Below are positions 11,904-19,600 of a DNA stretch of 20,731 bases, piece after piece (the first letter of the stretch is position 1; each line of letters starts with the position of its first letter). The translations under genes were made by a program, and so were the position numbers. Origin of the DNA: a virus; IMG/VR virus record IMGVR_UViG_3300043775_001747, positions 1 to 20,731 of that record, one strand, 5' to 3'. The notes under the pieces were generated by a model that saw nothing but the letters and a program-made list of their open reading frames with translations, searched no databases and was not told the origin of the DNA.

Positions 11904-12105
11904 GACCCTGCACGAGCGTCGGGGCACTCACGAGGTGCATACTGCGCTCGAACTCCTTGATGGCCTCCTTGAAGGGGTCAAAAATAACCTGTTAACATGT
12001 GACTCAAATGCGTTTAATCGGTTGCAAGGTGAGGCACAGGCGTACGATAAGCTAATACGTCTTATTACACGCCCCAGCATCAACCTGCAGAAAGCTAAGG
12101 AGTAG
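11863..12105 (+). CDS. Small helical protein overlapping portal end, 80 aa
   Basis: This 80-residue, helical, mildly basic protein overlaps the last 41 bases of the portal gene in a different frame and ends three bases before the scaffold-like gene. There are two ATGs in a row (11863 and 11866), with GACGGAAG just upstream as a weak ribosome site. I recognise no family. The Leu/Glu-rich middle (ELLDGLLEGVKNNLL) could form a helical hairpin. Base composition dips in the middle (about 11980-12065). This dip includes a single half-copy of the early-region palindrome (TGACTCAA at 12000-12007), the only trace of that repeat I found in the late region. Confidence 0.7.
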   Translation: MMDQKKAKMEMLARTLHERRGTHEVHTALELLDGLLEGVKNNLLTCDSNAFNRLQGEAQAYDKLIRLITRPSINLQKAKE

Positions 12106-12108
12106 TTT

Positions 12109-12981
12109 ATGGCTGACGTGGCACAGAAGGTCGAGGAAACCCCGGCTGAGATCAATTTCGAGGACGCTTTTGCACGACTTGCGGAGCTGGAGGAGGGCAA
12201 GCAGCCGGATTTGACTGAGCCGCAGCCCGCACAGGACGAAAAACCTAGTGTCGACGAGCCTCAACCTGCTGAAACTGCTGAGGAAACGGAGTCTGAGGCG
12301 GAAAAGCCCTCGGAACCGGCACCAGAGCCCGCCCCGGCAGCCGCCAAGCCCAACGAAGACGAGGTTTTGCGCCGTTTGGCGCGTCTGGTGGAGGAAAAGC
12401 AGCCGGAACAGCCTGCGCCGCAGCCTGCGCAGCAGCAGCCGCAGATTTACTCGGCTGACGAGCAGGAATTCCTTGCGTCCTACGAGAAAGAGTGGCCGGA
12501 CGTGTCGCGCGCGGAGTCCCTGCGCCGTCGCGCCGAGTACCGCGAGCTGGTGGGTTATGTGCTGACCGAGTTTGCCAAAGAGCTGCGCCCGCTTGCTGAA
12601 ACCGTGCAGGTTTTGTCGCAGCGCACACACCTGTCGGACCTCAAGTCCACAGTGGAAGATTACGACACGGTCCGCGACAATGTGATTTCGTGGGTTGAAC
12701 AGCAGCCGACGTATTTACAGGTTGCCTATAAACATGTAATAGAAAACGGAACGGTCGATGAGGTTGCAGACCTCGTGGGTCGGTACAAGCGGGAAACAGG
12801 TGCTTCGGCCACCCCGGCCTCGGCCCCTGCGGCTCGCAGAGCGGATACTGAGCTGCCTTCAGCGACCAAACAAGCGGCTGCTGCATTGGCCCCAGTCAGT
12901 TCCAAGCGTTCGGCGGTTGTGCAAGCGTCTGACCCGGATGATTTCGAGTCTGCCTTTGCATCCTTCGCCAGCAAAATGTGA
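12109..12981 (+). CDS. Scaffold-like protein, 290 aa
   Basis: This acidic, Pro/Ala/Glu/Gln-rich 290-residue protein lies immediately before the major capsid gene, the usual place for a capsid scaffold. Residues 40-115 are low-complexity (repeats of PEPAP, QPAQ and EEKQP). Residues 120-230 look helical, and a Ser/Ala-rich linker leads to a short C-terminal end (DDFESAFASFASKM) that could dock on capsid protein, as scaffold C-termini do. A scaffold would guide assembly of the HK97-fold shell and leave before or during packaging. No family signature was recognised, so the call rests on composition and position. The AAGGAG site lies six bases before the ATG. Confidence 0.75.
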   Translation: MADVAQKVEETPAEINFEDAFARLAELEEGKQPDLTEPQPAQDEKPSVDEPQPAETAEETESEAEKPSEPAPEPAPAAAKPNEDEVLRRLARLVEEKQPEQPAPQPAQQQPQIYSADEQEFLASYEKEWPDVSRAESLRRRAEYRELVGYVLTEFAKELRPLAETVQVLSQRTHLSDLKSTVEDYDTVRDNVISWVEQQPTYLQVAYKHVIENGTVDEVADLVGRYKRETGASATPASAPAARRADTELPSATKQAAAALAPVSSKRSAVVQASDPDDFESAFASFASKM

Positions 12982-13001
12982 ACTCAGCTAGGAGCTAAAC
13001 A

Positions 13002-14039
13002 ATGGCACAGGTTACAAGCTACGGCGACATCTCCCCGGCAGTCGCTGCCTATTCCGTGGTGCGCATGCTTAAGCGTGCGATGCCCTACCTCCACCTCGAA
13101 AAGTTCGGTCAGGTCTACCCCCTGCCGACCAACTCGACCCAGACCGCCAAGTTCCGTCGCTACTTCCTCAGCGGCACGACCGGCTCGGCTGGCTCGGGCT
13201 CGGGCAACTTCTACATCCCGGTGGCCACCACGCCGCTGGTTGAAGGTGTGACCCCCTCGGGCAGCAAGCTGGCCAACGTGGACTACACCGTGACGCTCGG
13301 CCAGTACGGCGACTACGTGACCATCACCGACGTGATCATGGACACGCACACCGACTCGATCCTGCAGCAGACCACCGACATCCTCGGTGAATCGGCTGCC
13401 ATGACCGTCGAGACGCTGCGCTTCAACGTCCTGAAGGCTGGCACCAACGTGTTCTACGGTAACGCCGTGGCCGGTCGTTCCTCGGTTGTGACCGCCATCG
13501 CACTGGCCGACCAGCGCCGTGTGACCACGGCCCTCAACCGCCAGAACGCGAAGAAGATCACGCAGGTCGTGGCCTCCAACGCCGACTTCAACACCAAGTC
13601 GGTGGAAGCGTCCTACATGGCTGTGTGCCACCCGGACCTCGAAACCGACATTCGTACCATGAGCGGCTTCAAGCCGGTGGCTGACTACGGTCCGCACACC
13701 ACGCCGTTCGAGGGCGAAATCGGCTCGGTCGAGCAGGTTCGCTACCTGACATCGACGGTCATCGCCCCGTGGGCGGATGCCGGTGGTGCCAAGGGTGCCA
13801 TGCGCTCGACATCGGGCACCAGCGCCGACGTGTACCCGGTCCTCGTGTTCGGTCGCGATGCCTTCGGTATCGTCCCGCTGAAGGGCAAGTCGTCCATGAC
13901 CCCCATGGTCGTCAACCCCAAGCCCGCTCCCGGCGACCCGCTCGCCCAGCGCGGCACGGTCGGCTGGAAGCTCTGGACCGCCACGGTGATCCTGCAGGAA
14001 GCCTTCATGGCTCGCCTTGAAGTGGCCGCCACCGCCTGA
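13002..14039 (+). CDS. N4-gp56 family major capsid protein, 345 aa
   Basis: This is the major shell protein of the head. The segments PLVEGVTPSGSKLANVDYTV, LGQYGDYVTITDVIMDTHTD and ILGESAAMTVETLRFNVLKA, then GTNVFYGN and YMAVCHPDLETDIR, match my memory of the N4-gp56 capsid family (HK97 fold). The length of 345 residues is usual for the family. Codon use is the most regular in the window, consistent with high expression. AGGAG seven bases before the ATG and a strong hairpin terminator just after the stop (14046-14072) fit a heavily expressed gene. No protease or separate delta-domain gene is visible, so shell maturation by cleavage is not indicated. Confidence 0.93.
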   Translation: MAQVTSYGDISPAVAAYSVVRMLKRAMPYLHLEKFGQVYPLPTNSTQTAKFRRYFLSGTTGSAGSGSGNFYIPVATTPLVEGVTPSGSKLANVDYTVTLGQYGDYVTITDVIMDTHTDSILQQTTDILGESAAMTVETLRFNVLKAGTNVFYGNAVAGRSSVVTAIALADQRRVTTALNRQNAKKITQVVASNADFNTKSVEASYMAVCHPDLETDIRTMSGFKPVADYGPHTTPFEGEIGSVEQVRYLTSTVIAPWADAGGAKGAMRSTSGTSADVYPVLVFGRDAFGIVPLKGKSSMTPMVVNPKPAPGDPLAQRGTVGWKLWTATVILQEAFMARLEVAATA

Positions 14040-14045
14040 TGACTG

Positions 14046-14072
14046 AAGGGGGTGCATAAGCTGCACCCCCTT
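14046..14072 (+). terminator. Terminator hairpin after the major capsid gene
   Basis: An eleven-base-pair stem (AAGGGGGTGCA with TGCACCCCCTT) with a five-base loop, followed by a short T-run. It lies six bases after the capsid stop. Partial termination here would favour capsid messenger over downstream genes. Confidence 0.85.
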
Positions 14073-14105
14073 TCATCAACTCAATCCTCTAGGAGCTGAA
14101 ACACA

Positions 14106-14423
14106 ATGGCTACAGTAGCTGCAACTTCTCAGGCGATGGGCGTCGATAATTTCGCGTCCGGGTCCTTCACATCTGACAACACCGCGACCATCGTCAACGT
14201 TGGCTTCAAGCCGCGTTGGGTAAAGGTCGTCAACACCACCGACGTGATCGTGTGGGAGAAGATCGAAGGTATGGCTGCCGCCAACTCGGTGAAGACCGTG
14301 ACGGCTGGCACCACGACCATCGACACTGGCTCCGCCATCGTCATCAACACCGATGGCACCTTCACATTGTCGGCCACAGCGGTCGGCAACGCCAAGGCGA
14401 TCTCGTGGGTTGCAATGGCCTGA
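14106..14423 (+). CDS. Small beta-rich virion protein, possible capsid decoration, 105 aa
   Basis: This 105-residue protein is rich in Thr, Val, Ala and Gly with alternating hydrophobic strands (ATIVNVGFKPRWVKVVNTTD, ASATAVGNAKAISWVAMA at the end) and almost no charged residues. It sits directly after the major capsid gene, between two intrinsic terminators, with AGGAG ten bases before the ATG. That position and composition suit a head decoration or head-fibre subunit, but I recognise no family. The two flanking terminators suggest its level is set separately from the capsid and downstream genes. Confidence 0.78.
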   Translation: MATVAATSQAMGVDNFASGSFTSDNTATIVNVGFKPRWVKVVNTTDVIVWEKIEGMAAANSVKTVTAGTTTIDTGSAIVINTDGTFTLSATAVGNAKAISWVAMA

Positions 14424-14429
14424 TCTACC

Positions 14430-14449
14430 GGGGGAGCTTCGGCTCCCCC
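14430..14449 (+). terminator. Terminator-like UUCG hairpin
   Basis: GGGGGAGC-TTCG-GCTCCCCC, a perfect eight-base-pair stem with the very stable TTCG tetraloop, after the small beta-rich gene. The tail AACCTTTA is weak, so it may act as a partial terminator or as an RNA stability end. Confidence 0.75.
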
Positions 14450-14471
14450 AACCTTTATCTGGAGGTTCGCG

Positions 14472-14732
14472 ATGGGCGAGTGTGTCATCAAGATTGAACG
14501 ACTGAACAATGGCTGGGAGGTCGAGATGACCGACCCCGAGATCGTCAAGCAGAACCAGAAGCCCAGCAAGGGCAACAGCTATACCCCCTACAAAGACCCC
14601 AAGGTCGCCTACGCCTTCAAGAAGAAGGAGGAGGTTGTGAAATTCATCTCGGCCAACCTTGAGAAGGCCATGCCGATGGATGAGTACGAGAGCAGCTTCG
14701 ATGAAGCCGCCGCAACAAAAGAAGAGGACTGA
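14472..14732 (+). CDS. Hypothetical small phage protein, 86 aa
   Basis: This 86-residue charged protein starts MGECVIKIERLNNGWEVEMT, an antiparallel-strand-like start, followed by a lysine-rich middle (YAFKKKEEVVKFI) and an acidic tail (EAAATKEED). GGAGG lies seven bases before the ATG, just after the terminator hairpin at 14430-14449. I recognise a loose likeness to small proteins between capsid and adaptor genes in related podoviruses, but cannot name a family. Its TGA ends one base before the next ATG, so the two genes are likely co-translated. Confidence 0.75.
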   Translation: MGECVIKIERLNNGWEVEMTDPEIVKQNQKPSKGNSYTPYKDPKVAYAFKKKEEVVKFISANLEKAMPMDEYESSFDEAAATKEED

Positions 14733-14733
14733 A

Positions 14734-15060
14734 ATGAGCGAATTTGATGATGTCGAGCCGAACCTTGCCCCGACGAAGGCGGCCTCGGCCAAGGTCCGTA
14801 CCCCCAAGACGGTGAAGGACACAGACCGCGTCCGCATCATCCTTGAGGAGAACGATGAGATTCCGCCGACCGGCCTGTTTCTCGGCCTGAACGGCAAGGG
14901 CTTTCTGATCCGCCCCGGCGAGGAAGTGGATGTCCCGATGGGCGTCAAGGAAATCCTCGACCATGCGGTTATGTCCGCACCCCAGATGGACCCTGCTACG
15001 AAACAAATCGTTGGTTATCGCGAGCGGATGCGCTATCCATATCGTCTGGTGAACTCTTAA
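14734..15060 (+). CDS. Hypothetical small virion-cassette protein, 108 aa
   Basis: This is a 108-residue protein with an Ala/Lys/Pro-rich N-terminus and a compact C-terminal part (VRIILEENDEIPPTGLFLGL, then GFLIRPGEEVDVPMGVKEIL) that looks like a small beta domain. The ATG at 14734 was chosen because AGAGGA overlaps the preceding stop; a longer in-frame ORF overlaps the upstream gene. It lies between capsid-associated genes and the head-tail adaptor, where related phages carry short head-completion or structural proteins. No family assigned. Confidence 0.75.
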   Translation: MSEFDDVEPNLAPTKAASAKVRTPKTVKDTDRVRIILEENDEIPPTGLFLGLNGKGFLIRPGEEVDVPMGVKEILDHAVMSAPQMDPATKQIVGYRERMRYPYRLVNS

Positions 15061-15074
15061 TATGAGATGGTCCG

Positions 15075-15836
15075 ATGAAACTTGGCGAGTTGCTGGACGA
15101 GCTTCGGGTTAATATCCTGAACGACCGCTCCGACCGCACAGGCGGGTCATCGGACTATTTATGGACTGACGCGACGCTGACTCGCTACATTAACGAGGCT
15201 CAGCGTCGCTTCGCCCGTAAGGGCCTTGTGATCCGTGACAGCCGGACCGCAGACTGCTGCGAGGTCACGCTGGTGACCGGCCAGAACCAATACACACTCC
15301 ATGCTTCAGTGCTGGCGGTCATCTCGGCTCGGCTCGACGGTGACCCGGCTGATTTGGTGCGCGGCGGGCATGCGGCCTTCGACACCTATCACCAGCCGGA
15401 TGCTTACTACTTTGACCCGTCCCAGCTTTCGACAATCCCGCCCGGTAAGCCGTTGGCCTACAGCACCGACGAGACGCTGGCTGCAGATGACAACGGCTCG
15501 GTCGGTGCCATGTCGCTGCGAATTTACCCGCCGCCCACCGCTACCTACGCAGGGCAAAAGATCAAGCTGCGCGTTGCGCGCTTGCCGCTTGAGGTACTGA
15601 AGGGCGCGTCTGCGGTGCCGGAAATCCCCGAAGATCATCACATCGAGATGCTTGATTGGGCCGCGTATTTGGCGCTGCGCATTGTCGATCACGATGCGGG
15701 CAACGTGGCGCGGGCCAACGAGTTTCGTGCTTCGTTCGAGGATCATGTGCGCAATGCACGTAACACCGCCATGCGGAAGCTGTTTGCCCCGACGCAGTGG
15801 GGCTTCGGTCGCAATGGCTTCAGCTGGGAGCGATAA
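15075..15836 (+). CDS. Head-tail adaptor-like protein, 253 aa
   Basis: This 253-residue protein starts MKLGELLDELRVNILND and continues with DYLWTDATLTRYINEAQRRF, the helical opening typical of podovirus adaptor or gatekeeper proteins that dock under the portal. A beta-rich middle (VTLVTGQNQYTLH, SVLAVISARLDGD) and a C-terminal helix follow, ending in an aromatic WGFGRNGFSWER tail. The adaptor ring joins portal to tail and helps hold packaged DNA. Position after capsid genes and before internal virion proteins fits. The ribosome site (GAGATGG) is modest. I am confident of adaptor-like family membership and less sure of the exact subfamily. Confidence 0.8.
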   Translation: MKLGELLDELRVNILNDRSDRTGGSSDYLWTDATLTRYINEAQRRFARKGLVIRDSRTADCCEVTLVTGQNQYTLHASVLAVISARLDGDPADLVRGGHAAFDTYHQPDAYYFDPSQLSTIPPGKPLAYSTDETLAADDNGSVGAMSLRIYPPPTATYAGQKIKLRVARLPLEVLKGASAVPEIPEDHHIEMLDWAAYLALRIVDHDAGNVARANEFRASFEDHVRNARNTAMRKLFAPTQWGFGRNGFSWER

Positions 15837-15838
15837 AC

Positions 15839-16591
15839 ATGGCTGACCCCAAACTCACAACGCCCGGACCTTGGGAAACTGCCATCTTTCAGGCCGGTAA
15901 TGGCGCGCTGCTTGGCTATCTCCCCGAGGTAGTCGAGTATCTTGGTGGCAAGGAGGGTGACGCTGAGCGTCTTCGGCAGGGCATGGCTCTGGGCGATGCC
16001 GCGAACCCCCGTGCTTCGACACTCGGCTTCGCTGGTGGTCTGGCTCTCCCCGGAGGCGTAGCCGCCAAGACCATGAAGTATGCCAAGCCCGCAGTCACGG
16101 CTGCTCTTGGATTGGCCAGCAATGCCGGTAAGTCCGCAGTCGCCAAAGGGCTGGGTAAGACCGCGCTCTCGCTGCTCGGTGCGTCCGGCCTCGGTGGTCT
16201 TGGCTACGGGTTGTTCGGCGGGCAATCGGCACCGCCCCCGGCAGCTGAGCAGACAGCTGAAGCCGCAGCACCTGCTGCACCGCAGCGCAAAGAGCCTGAC
16301 TGGTACGACAACATGGCAGCAATTGCTGGTGTGGATCGTGGGACTATCAAAGAGATGGTGCGGCAAGACGGCGGTGTGCGCCTCGGTACGCTGCAGACCC
16401 TCAACGGCATGAAGTCTCGCGCCCCATCGTACCGCGACATCGCCATGTCGTACGTGATGGATTCGTTCGAGGGTCAGGCCGCGCAGGCACGCGGTAACCC
16501 TGAAGCTGAGGCTGAGGTTTATAGCCGTATGCAACGTACGCTTTCTGATATTCTTGGGGCCGACCCGATCCCCCTCCCTGTGAACGAGTAG
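15839..16591 (+). CDS. Probable internal virion protein with glycine-zipper segments, 250 aa
   Basis: This 250-residue protein starts at the ATG at 15839 (GGGAG upstream); a longer in-frame ORF runs into the adaptor gene. Residues 14-75 (NGALLGYLPEVVEYLGGKEG, then LRQGMALGDAANPRASTLGF) resemble the opening segment of large ejected phage proteins. Residues 60-130 hold Gly/Ala-rich hydrophobic stretches (LGASGLGGLGYGLFGG) that could insert in membranes. A Pro/Ala/Glu linker at about 130-150 leads to a soluble helical C-terminal domain. Together with the giant protein that follows, it probably forms part of the internal core ejected with the genome. This is inference from composition and order. 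Confidence 0.72.
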   Translation: MADPKLTTPGPWETAIFQAGNGALLGYLPEVVEYLGGKEGDAERLRQGMALGDAANPRASTLGFAGGLALPGGVAAKTMKYAKPAVTAALGLASNAGKSAVAKGLGKTALSLLGASGLGGLGYGLFGGQSAPPPAAEQTAEAAAPAAPQRKEPDWYDNMAAIAGVDRGTIKEMVRQDGGVRLGTLQTLNGMKSRAPSYRDIAMSYVMDSFEGQAAQARGNPEAEAEVYSRMQRTLSDILGADPIPLPVNE

Positions 16592-16617
16592 TGCACCCCT
16601 AGATAGGGAGACGATTT

Positions 16618-19600
16618 GTGGCTTCGACTGACCAATACCCCGCCCTTGCTGACCTGATGGCTCGTGCCCCGTTGCGCCAACCCGCGACGAACAAGAGCGG
16701 TATCCTTGGCCCCGGTTTGAGCGCGGCTGTCGATCAGTTTCAGGCGAACACCGGTGTCGGTATTCGAGCTGTGGGCGACTTTATCGGCTCACAGACTGTT
16801 TCGGACATCGGTGCAGGTATTGCCGAACGTAATTTTGCGGAGATGGCGCGCGGTGGGCGCGCTGATCTGGAGTCATTTCCATCTGACGATCTGACTAAAG
16901 CCCCTGCATGGTTGGGCTATCAGCTTGCAAAGCAGGTACCCAATCTGGCGCTGACCGCGCTGGCTTACCGCTTTGGTGGCCCGCTTGCCGCGAGGTATAT
17001 GCCTGCTGCTGCGGCTCAGGCAGGTGCTGCCGCCCCCCGCTGGATTGGTGGCGGTGGTCTGCGTGCCGGTATGACTGCAGCTGAGACTGCAGCTGCGAAT
17101 GCGCGAGGCGCTGGCCTTGCAGCTGGTGTGCTGGCGCAGGCCCCGATCAACTACCCGCAAGCTGTAGGTAGTCTGTACAACGAGGCGATTGAGAGCGGCA
17201 ACGCAGGCCCCGGTAAGGCGCTGTTGTCTCTTGCAGGCGGTGTCCCGTATTCGCTCGCTGAAGGCTTTGAGCCTGCTACTCTCGGTAAGGCGCTCGCGCG
17301 CACCGCAGAGAAGGGCTTCTTCAAGAGTGTGGCGGCAGGCGCGGTCACCAACGCGGCGCAGGAAACCCTTACGGAAGGCGCGCAGACGGCCATGGAGCAG
17401 GCATTCCGGCCTGACCTGTCTGTTCGTGAGCGACTGGCCAACGTGGTCTCTGGTGCGGTTACAGGCGGTGTTCTCGGTGGTGTGTTCGGCGGTGTCTCGG
17501 GTGGCATCGGCGGCATGCGCCAGCTCAAGACATCTGATCCGGCTACCATCGACAACCCGACAATTGCTGAAACGGTTGATCGCGTGCTCGCGCCTGTCAG
17601 CGGCGCGTCTCTCCCGCTGGAGGTTGACGAGCAGCAGGCCAACATGGGTGTGGGGCAGGAGGTTTTCGACGCCCGCACGCGTGAGCTGCGTCCGTTTGCA
17701 GGTCCCGAGACGGCAGAACTGGAGCAGCGCCTTGCAGAGGTAGAGCAGCGCGGGCTCCTGACGCGCGAAATGCAGACCGAGATTCCCGGTATGGCTCCGC
17801 CTGCCGCGAGTAGGCAGGACATGGTGCTTGCTCAGCTGCTCCGTCAAGAGCTGGGGCGTCGCGCTGCTGAGCAGCCGGTAGTTACACCGAATGCCGCCGC
17901 TGATCCCAGCACACAGCCAATGTTGAACGATTTGCAGCAGTCGCAGCAGGTCGAGATGTTCCCTGAGCAGCGCGGTACGCCTGCGCCCGAAGACATGGTA
18001 GTTGCCGCGCAGCGCCGCGCAGCGCAGGCCAAGGCCGCGCAGTACGGTCAGTCGCTGCTGGGCTCGTCCAAGGCACAAGGTGCGGCAGAGCTGCTGGCGC
18101 GTCCAGTGCGCGACGAACTCGACGTGGCCGCTAATATCGTTGAGGCCATCAATACGCGCGACGGCAGCGAGAACAGTACCGGCACACTCCCTATCTACCT
18201 CAAGAAAGCTGCGGTGCAGCTCGGGGTGATGGATACCGAGGGTCGGCTTCGCAGTGTCGAGAGCGTGCAGACAGAGCTTGCAGAAGCGCAAGCCGTCGCG
18301 GAAGACCGCTGGCAGCGCGCCAAGACCATGAACGTCGGTCAGGGTGAGGCGCAGGCCGCCCAGCGCAAAGTTGCCAAGCTGAAGGATACGCTTGCACAGG
18401 TGAGCGCCATTCAGACCCGTCTTGCTGAGCGCGCCAGCCAGAACCCGCCTGTCGCCCCTCTGAGCGAGAGCCAGCGCCTTTCGACGCCGGAAGAAACCGT
18501 CGCCACGCTGGCGACAGCCCCCGTGGTACCAATTCCGCCGACCATGCGGCAGATGTTCGATGTTCGCAGCTCTGGTGCACCGCTGCCGGTCGATGTGGTT
18601 GAGCCCCCCGCGCCTGTGCGAGATGCCTCTGGCATGCAGTACCAGTCGCTGGCAGAGCGGTTCCGCAGTCCTGTGGCACCTACACTGCAGCCCATATCGA
18701 CTGCCCCTGTGGCTCCTTCCAGCCCCCTTGCGCAGGGTTCTCGCTTCTCGCCCGCAGGCGTTGCCACCAACCCCGAGCTGCCGACCAAGATCGTCACGGC
18801 AGAAAGCGTGGCCAAGGCTAGGGCCGAGGCTCGCGCTGCAGCCAAGGCTGCAGGCAAGGGCTCTCGTAAGCGGTCGCCCGCAGGCATCATCCTGCCGCCG
18901 ACATACTCGCAGATGGCGGGCACCAGCTTTGCCTCGGCGGCTCCGGTGCCCCCGCGCCCCGCAACCGACATTCAGCCGGGCACCATGCGTGGTCAGGCGG
19001 TCAGTGATTTGGTCCGCGCCAAGTTGGAGCGGGTTGCCAACACCGACGAGGTGGGCCGCCCGATGCGGCAGGCCGCCTCTGAAGCTCTGGCCGCACTGGA
19101 TGGCTTCCAGCCGGGAGCCGACACAACTGCTGCCCGCGTCTTGGCCGAGTATGCTGCGCTGACAGGTGACATTGTGTTCAGCCAGAAGAACGCTGGCCAG
19201 CGCACTCCGCCGATGACAGACGAGGCGTTCGAGCAGGCGCTGAAGCGCGCGGCAGCCAGTCTGCCGCCCGTCGCCCGGTCGTCGATCTACGTGGTCAACA
19301 ACGCAAGCGAGCTTCCTGATGTGGTGATTCAGGCGGCAGCCATGCAGGGTATGCATCCGACCGATATTCGCGGTGTTCTTTACGACGGCAGCGTCTATGT
19401 CGTGCAAGACCAGATCGGCTCAGAGGCTGAGCTGCAGGAGGTCATCGACCACGAGGTGTTTGGTCACGGCGGTGCGCGAGCCCTGCTCGGTGACAAGCGT
19501 GGTCCGATCATGCAGACCGTGTGGCGCATGATGGGCGGCATGCCCGGCCTGACAGCGATGGCGCGCAAGTTCGGTGTCGAGAAGGCGCTGGCCGAGTACA

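Noticed and set aside
12984-14066. Minus-strand open frame of 360 codons
   Set aside because: Antisense to the major capsid gene, Gly/His/Arg-rich, with no protein-like features.
16873-19407. Minus-strand open frame of 844 codons
   Set aside because: It lies wholly antisense to the giant virion gene. Its sequence is rich in His, Arg, Cys and Leu without domains, as expected for the antisense of a GC-rich gene.
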